Positions 59,980-64,000 of a DNA stretch of 64,000 nt are shown here, piece by piece. The translations under genes and the position numbers were made by a program. Source of the DNA: Pedosphaera parvula Ellin514 (GTDB lineage: Bacteria; Verrucomicrobiota; Verrucomicrobiia; Limisphaerales; Pedosphaeraceae); the NCBI RefSeq assembly GCF_000172555.1, contig NZ_ABOX02000024.1, positions 35,021-99,020 of the forward strand, given 5' to 3'. Under the pieces are notes generated by a model. It searched no databases. It saw only the letters and a program-made list of their open reading frames with translations, and had not been told where the DNA came from. How positions within the stretch are numbered: the stretch's first letter is position 1; each line of letters opens with the position of its first letter.

Positions 59980-60708
59980 ATGACACGAGAGGAAATCGAG
60001 AATGTGCTGGCATCACTCTTCAAAAAGAGGACTGTGCCGTTCGATTCGGCGACGCCGCAAGATTGGAATAAGTTGAATGAAAAATTCGGAACACATTTCA
60101 GCAACGAGTTCATCTTGTTTATGGAACTCGTGAACAAGTATCAATTTCGGGGAGAAATTCTGAACATTACCCGAGGAGGATATTCTAGCAGTAATGATAC
60201 CATCGCGTTCTCATACGATTTTGAAATGAAGAATGGCGACTGGCAGAAAGATATGATTCCTTTCTATAATATTGGGAACGGTGACTATTTTTGTCTGAGT
60301 GCCAGCGCAGGGGAGGATTCTCCGGTTTTTTATTTCTATCATGATGATGGCAGATTTGAACGCTACTCGGATATGGCTTTAGAGAATACAGAAACAGTTG
60401 ATGCGGTCGGTATCGAGAATAATAGCGATTTCGCAGTTCTCACAATAGCTGATGAGTGGGACTGGCAGGTCGAACGGACGCACTTATTGGCGCTTCAAGC
60501 AAAACTAAATGCCTATTTTAGATTCGTTGAAAGCGGACAGATTTTGGAGTCCTATCCCGAAGCAGCAGGGCGACAGCTGGTAATTGATGTTATTGGAAAG
60601 TTTCCATTACCGCAGAGTGGGATTGATCTCTTAACGCATGCCTCAGATGCCTGTGCCGGTTTAGGCATCAGAATACGTTATCGTCACTATCCTGGCCCTC
60701 AACAATAG
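59980..60708 (+). CDS. SUKH-type immunity protein with DUF6572-like C-terminus
   Basis: 242 residues from the ATG at 59980. The N-terminal two thirds have a SUKH-like arrangement (PQDWNKLNEKFGTHFSNEFILFMELVNKY, then GDYFCLSASAGEDSPVFYFYHDD). The C-terminal ~90 residues (HLLALQAKLNAYFRFVESGQILESYPEAAGRQLVIDVIGKFPLP) match the DUF6572 pattern of L..KLNAYL.FIESGQI...YP.A.GR.V.I.V. Both domains are found in immunity lists of polymorphic toxin clusters. It lies 167 bp behind the Imm70 gene: a second immunity gene in the cassette. Confidence 0.8.
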   Translation: MTREEIENVLASLFKKRTVPFDSATPQDWNKLNEKFGTHFSNEFILFMELVNKYQFRGEILNITRGGYSSSNDTIAFSYDFEMKNGDWQKDMIPFYNIGNGDYFCLSASAGEDSPVFYFYHDDGRFERYSDMALENTETVDAVGIENNSDFAVLTIADEWDWQVERTHLLALQAKLNAYFRFVESGQILESYPEAAGRQLVIDVIGKFPLPQSGIDLLTHASDACAGLGIRIRYRHYPGPQQ

Positions 60709-61008
60709 GAAAAAGAACTCACGAGCCAACCATAGCACCGGTGGTGCCAATGAAAATTGAACCTTGGAGCAGCTTCTTGATTACGAACCCTTCGTGAGGA
60801 AGGAAAGCTCATCTACATCTCACCGAACATCCCAACAGCCTGCCCGCCTCGTGCTGTTGGTCCGGTCAACCCAGAGCGTGGTTTTGCGGGTTTATTTCAC
60901 TCCGGCACGCCCGGATCGCTTTCGGTAAGGGATGCGACTTCTCCGGTTATGTCGCGCACCTGAAATCAAACTTCCCTTTGCCAAACCAGCGTTTCGTTGA
61001 ATAGCGAT
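60709..61008. other. 300-bp gap between the SUKH gene and the RHS fragment
   Basis: No open frame of interest. A GCACCGGTGGTGC near-palindrome occurs at 60727-60739. The region has mixed composition and appears to be junction DNA between the immunity cassette and the truncated RHS copy. Confidence 0.4.
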
Positions 61009-61265
61009 CCGCCACCTTGCGGGGCTATTTGAACGGGCAGGCGCTGGACCTGGCCTATGATGCCCATGGCCCGAGCGCGTGGAGTGCCGATCTGGCCCTG
61101 CCCCCTGGCACCAATGCGCTCACGGTTTATGCGGACCATCCCAGTGGTTTATTCACCACCAACACCGCCAGCACCTTCACCGTTCCCACGGGTGCCTTTG
61201 ATCAGGAAGTAAGCCAGTACGATGGGGCGGGCAACGTGACCAACCGCACCTGGAAGAATTCGCTG
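61009..61265 (+). pseudogene. Fragment of the RHS gene (duplicate of 57321-57576)
   Basis: This ~257-bp segment is almost identical to part of the RHS gene. It encodes LRGYLNGQALDLAYDAHG, PSAWSADLALPPGTNALTVY, ADHPSGLFTTNTASTFTVP and GAFDQEVSQYDGAGNVTNRT. Only a few substitutions separate the copies, so the duplication is recent. Both edges are abrupt. It is a non-functional internal piece without start or stop, useful as a recombination donor or scar. Confidence 0.85.
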
Positions 61266-61557
61266 AAAGAAATTGCACCTCACCGTCTGTGCCGCTTTTT
61301 GATTGACCCAGGTTCACCAGACGGTTCGCGTATTCGATGCTCTCGATTTCCGGCACGAATGCGAGCGTCTATGGCACGCAGATGTCTTGATCCTTCAAAC
61401 CTGCACTCGCCACTTTCTTACCAGTTTTGTCAGTCAACTCGTAGCGGAACGAAGTATTGAAATTGCCATCGGCATATTCCTTAAATGGCGGTCGATTATC
61501 CAAGTCTTGCATCAATTTTTTCGCGGCTTCTACGGAAGCGATTATCTCCTGCAAATC
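61265..61557 (-). pseudogene. Gene remnant with an in-frame TAG
   Basis: The minus strand reads LQEIIASVEAAKKLMQDLDN, RPPFKEYADGNFNTSFRYEL, TDKTGKKVASAGLKDQDICVP, then TAG at 61371-61369. The same frame then continues TLAFVPEIESIEYANRLVNL and GQSKSGTDGEVQFLSA until it hits the RHS fragment. Sequence on both sides of the stop is protein-like. A truncated, decaying gene is the simplest reading. Family not recognised. Confidence 0.5.
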
Positions 61558-61617
61558 GCCTCCAGTTCAAACTACAAGTGCCGCAATGGTTTGAATTTAA
61601 GGATGAATCACGAATAA

Positions 61618-61633
61618 CGATAAATATATATCG
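61618..61633. promoter_or_regulatory. Candidate operator CGATA-N6-TATCG, copy 2
   Basis: CGATA (61618-61622) and TATCG (61629-61633), then AAACGAT, lie 33 bp before the DUF2975 start, the same distance as in copy 1. The six-base spacer is AATATA here and AAAAAA there. Confidence 0.5.
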
Positions 61634-61665
61634 GCAAACGATCAATTACCAACTAAGATGAAAAT

Positions 61666-62139
61666 ATGAATCGAGGCTCAACAATATTTCTTCAGGTAGT
61701 GATCGTGCTCATCGGCATCGGCGCTCTTGCTTTCATGCTTTGGGAGCCTCACGTCGAAGGCACAAATGCGCACGCCACACTGTTTCAGATGTATTTCAAT
61801 TCCTTTGTGGTGTATGCGTTTATCGGTTCCACCCCGTTTTTCGCGGCGCTCTATCACGCATTCAAGGTGTTGGGATACGTAAGACAAAACAAGACATTCT
61901 CGCAGGCAACCGTGAATTCTTTGCGGATCATAAAATATTGCGCACTGGGCCTTATCGGTTTTGTTGCGGCAAGCGTAATTTTCACGATCGGTGGCGACAG
62001 GGAAGACAGGCCGGCCGGGCTTTTCATGCGCATCCTCGTTACCTTTCCTTCAATCATCGTCGCCACCGCGGTGACTATATCTGAACGGGTTTTGCAAAAT
62101 GCCGTGGATATAAAATCCGAGAACGACTTGACGGTATAA
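61666..62139 (+). CDS. DUF2975 family membrane protein, copy 2
   Basis: 157 residues, about 93% identical by eye to the protein at 47791. Replacements are conservative (G/V in FLQ.VIVLIG, AN/TH in VEG..A, V/F in VYA.IGST, L/V in ER.LQ). Four transmembrane helices and the ENDLTV terminus are kept. The substitutions spare the helices, so both copies seem to be under selection. Confidence 0.9.
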   Translation: MNRGSTIFLQVVIVLIGIGALAFMLWEPHVEGTNAHATLFQMYFNSFVVYAFIGSTPFFAALYHAFKVLGYVRQNKTFSQATVNSLRIIKYCALGLIGFVAASVIFTIGGDREDRPAGLFMRILVTFPSIIVATAVTISERVLQNAVDIKSENDLTV

Positions 62140-62149
62140 GAGGACCAGC

Positions 62150-62353
62150 ATGGCAATCATCATCAATATCGACGTCATGTTGGCGAAGCGGAAGATGAGC
62201 GTCACCGAACTCGCCGAAAAAGTCGGCATCACGATGGCCAACATTTCCATCTTGAAAAACGGCAAGGCCAAAGCCGTCCGGTTATCAACCTTGGAGGCGA
62301 TTTGCAACGCCTTGGAATGCCAGCCCGGTGACGTTTTGGAATATAAAAAGTAA
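62150..62353 (+). CDS. XRE-family regulator (YozG-like), copy 2
   Basis: 67 residues; only two positions differ from the copy at 48275 (NISILKNG, PGDVLEY). The recognition helix (ITMANIS.LKNGKAKAVR) is the same, so both proteins should bind the same operator. It begins 10 bp after the DUF2975 gene in both copies. Confidence 0.92.
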   Translation: MAIIINIDVMLAKRKMSVTELAEKVGITMANISILKNGKAKAVRLSTLEAICNALECQPGDVLEYKK

Positions 62354-62736
62354 AGCAGTGTCTCCAGGATAAAGTTCGATTGTCCCTTGGACAAAGTTCA
62401 TCGATTTAGGGTAGGAATGTTTGTCACTCCGTCGCCTCGATTCGCGCACGCGACCAAGGATCTAATCCCATCACCACGCACCTCGTAGGTTGTCCACCCT
62501 TCAGGGTGTCCGGCTGCGAAACTCACACCGCACTTCATCTGCGTACGCGGTCCAAGTTTTGAATCCCTCGCGCCAGCTTCCCAACCGGCTTACGGCGAAA
62601 ACCAAAATGATGGCGAATAATAATTGCTTTGGCCTGATCCCTTTCTGACCCCTTTCCGCGACATTTATCTCTAATAACTTGCACGGCCTTTTCGCCCGTG
62701 CTAAAAGAGGGCGTACGACAAACCCAAGGTGATATT
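62354..62736. repeat. 3' flank of DUF2975-XRE copy 2, with extra 150 bp
   Basis: The start (AGCAGTGTCTCCAGGATAAA) and the part from ~62540 (CGTACGCGGTCCAAG, CTTACGGCGAAAACCAAAAT, TTTCTGACCCCTTTC) correspond to 48479-48640. Between them copy 2 carries ~150 bp absent from copy 1, including CGCACGCGACCAAGGATC and the CCACCCTTCAGGGTGTCC hairpin. No gene is seen. Confidence 0.6.
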
Positions 62737-63774
62737 ATGAATTTAAAATGGCGCTCGGTTGCTTTCCAGATATGGGCGTTACCTTTATTTGCCATCACCC
62801 CATTTTGCGCTGCCAGAACGGTTAGTTTCCAGGATTTTTCCTCGACCGCTGGACTGATCCTGCAAGCCAACGCCGCTTCGGCCAACGGACACCTCAGACT
62901 GACGCCCGCGATTGCCGGCCGGGGATTGGGCGGCGCCTGGTTGGAAACGAAGCAGCCGGTGAAAAACGGGTTCGAAACGACGTTTCAAATTCAGATCACG
63001 GAAAAATATTCTTCGGGTGGAGATGGCATGGCCTTTGTCATCCAGGGCGGCGCAAAACCTGGCGTGGGGCTGACCGGAGGAGAGCTTGGATTTGGGGGAA
63101 TCACGAATCAATTTGCGGTTCACTTTAAAAACTATCACTGGGGCGACCACCCCACGGACGGCCGGTACGATGAGATCGCCGTGCTGGCAGCTTCTTCCCC
63201 CACGGAACCCTTGCGCGACGCACCCGAAAACTTCATCGGCTCGGTAAGCCGGCGGATTGATTACTCCGATGGCGCAGTGCACACTGTGAAAATTCTCTAC
63301 GTCCCCGGCAACTTGCAGGTGTTTCTGGACGATCTGGCCAATCCATTGATGACGGTCTATGTGAATCTGGCCAAACTGATGAATTTGGATGAAGGCCGGG
63401 CATGGGTGGGATTCACGGGATCCGGGGGCGCGGATTGGCAGAACCAGGACGTGGTGAGCTGGTCGTTTAGCTCAAACGACCCGGCACCGCGCTTGAGCGG
63501 AGTGACGGCGCCATTGGATTCAAACAATGCCCCCGGGCTCACTCTCCCACACCGGCTGTTCAGCACCCCCAGCCTTTCCATGCCGGAAACAACACCACTA
63601 TCGGTTGACCACGCTTTCGGATACTCTGTGCCGCCGGGCATTGAGCTGGCGTATCAGATTGAAGCCTCAACCAACCTCGTTTCCTGGGCACCACTCACCA
63701 ATCGGACGTTTTATTTCCGCGACCACGATTCAACCAATTCCGCAATCCGCTTCTATCGCTTTGTCCCGAAGTAA
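62737..63774 (+). CDS. Exported L-type lectin-domain protein
   Basis: 345 residues from the ATG at 62737 (AAGGTGATATT upstream); the in-frame start at 62698 is weaker. Signal peptide SVAFQIWALPLFAITPFCAA. Residues ~25-245 form a legume-lectin-like fold: FQIQITEKYSSGGDGMAFVIQGG (the D-G-x-A-F strand), GGITNQFAVHFKNYHWGD, HTVKILYVPGNLQVFLDDLANPLM and GRAWVGFTGSGGADWQNQDVVSWSF. The C-terminal ~60 residues (ELAYQIEASTNLVSWAPLTN...FYRFVPK) are the same small domain that ends other exported proteins in this window. It probably binds carbohydrates at the cell surface. Confidence 0.87.
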   Translation: MNLKWRSVAFQIWALPLFAITPFCAARTVSFQDFSSTAGLILQANAASANGHLRLTPAIAGRGLGGAWLETKQPVKNGFETTFQIQITEKYSSGGDGMAFVIQGGAKPGVGLTGGELGFGGITNQFAVHFKNYHWGDHPTDGRYDEIAVLAASSPTEPLRDAPENFIGSVSRRIDYSDGAVHTVKILYVPGNLQVFLDDLANPLMTVYVNLAKLMNLDEGRAWVGFTGSGGADWQNQDVVSWSFSSNDPAPRLSGVTAPLDSNNAPGLTLPHRLFSTPSLSMPETTPLSVDHAFGYSVPPGIELAYQIEASTNLVSWAPLTNRTFYFRDHDSTNSAIRFYRFVPK

Positions 63775-63786
63775 AGTTTTCCGCGG

Positions 63787-63945
63787 TTAATCCCCAAACA
63801 ACTTCTTCAACTGCACCTGTGCCGCCTCTTCCCGGCTGTTCTTCTCGTCCTTGGCCACAAAGTCCCGCCTCACAAATTCGAAATACTCGCAGAATTTCCC
63901 AGGTGCTTTTCGAATACCGGGTCCGCCGGTCCCGGCGGTATGAAT
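63787..63945 (-). pseudogene. 3' end of an unknown gene cut by the IS481-type end
   Basis: On the minus strand the frame reads HTAGTGGPGIRKAPGKFCEY, FEFVRRDFVAKDEKNSREEA and AQVQLKKLFGD, stop at 63787. It has no start before it meets the repeat at 63945-63990, where a TAA occurs in frame. It looks like the natural C-terminus of a protein separated from its front by an insertion. Family not recognised. Confidence 0.5.
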
Positions 63946-63990
63946 CGGAATGATGTGTAACAGTCTGTCCGGAGTGGTGGGTTACACTTC
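63945..63990 (+). repeat. IS481-type element end, copy 2
   Basis: In reverse complement it reads TGTAACCCACCACTCCGG, ACAGAC, TGTTACACATCATTCCGATTC, matching the double unit at 25855-25908. By orientation, a transposase gene on the plus strand would begin just beyond the right window edge. Confidence 0.6.
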
Positions 63991-64000
63991 CGAAAAGAGG

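Noticed and set aside
61303..61617. Plus-strand open frame after the RHS fragment
   Set aside because: The opposite strand has more convincing protein-like sequence on both sides of a TAG; the plus frame shows no motif and crosses the junction.

Overview
The window looks like chromosomal DNA of a Verrucomicrobia-type bacterium, most plausibly the Pedosphaera-like subdivision 3 group. This is inferred from gene content: a DUF1080 secreted hydrolase, many secreted proteins with YQW..NG-type Ig domains, RCC1 and BNR beta-propellers, an S46 dipeptidyl peptidase, tandem amidohydrolases and giant RHS proteins. No rRNA is present to confirm it. Several genes carry single-base frameshifts in short homopolymers, which could be true decay or assembly error.

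Layout. 1-9.1 kb: the 3' end of a putative glycan-active protein, a DUF1080 protein, an EF-G paralogue read leftward behind a two-hairpin leader, a secreted glycosidase-like/Fn3/Ig protein and an ABC-2 permease. 9.2-14.5 kb: a compact accessory unit in which a LysR regulator diverges from a substrate-binding lipoprotein, permease, ATPase and WxWxIP flavoprotein, with a GGTGAT-N11-ATCACC palindrome between them. 14.5-31.1 kb: a patchy accessory region with a frameshifted cupin-catalase gene, oxidoreductases, two lipoproteins sharing one leader cassette, Ig/RCC1 and BNR proteins, SUKH, HXXEE, SDR and tautomerase genes, an IS481-type remnant, a 217-bp MITE, several gene stumps and a dispersed GACCCCTTT-type repeat.

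31.5-47.6 kb: a conserved core with tRNA-His, a cyclic-nucleotide-domain histidine kinase, mutL, tig, an S46 peptidase, thrS, a LURP-one-like gene, a GDPD-like gene and two overlapping amidohydrolase genes.

47.7-64 kb: a defence and conflict region. A DUF2975-XRE pair is duplicated at both edges of a 14-kb segment. Inside lie a C4 zinc protein, two membrane proteins, a three-gene operon of abortive-infection-type proteins (AbiTii, Abi-alpha/DUF4393, and an AbiJ-NTD4-like domain fused to a PLD-like domain), and a 1432-residue RHS protein with a nuclease-like tip. The RHS gene is followed by a small protein resembling that tip, an Imm70-type immunity protein and a SUKH-DUF6572-type protein. A fragment of the same RHS gene and a stop-containing gene remnant follow. 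The window ends with an L-type lectin, the 3' end of an unknown gene and another copy of the IS481-type end.

All family assignments come from reading motifs by eye; no database search was possible.
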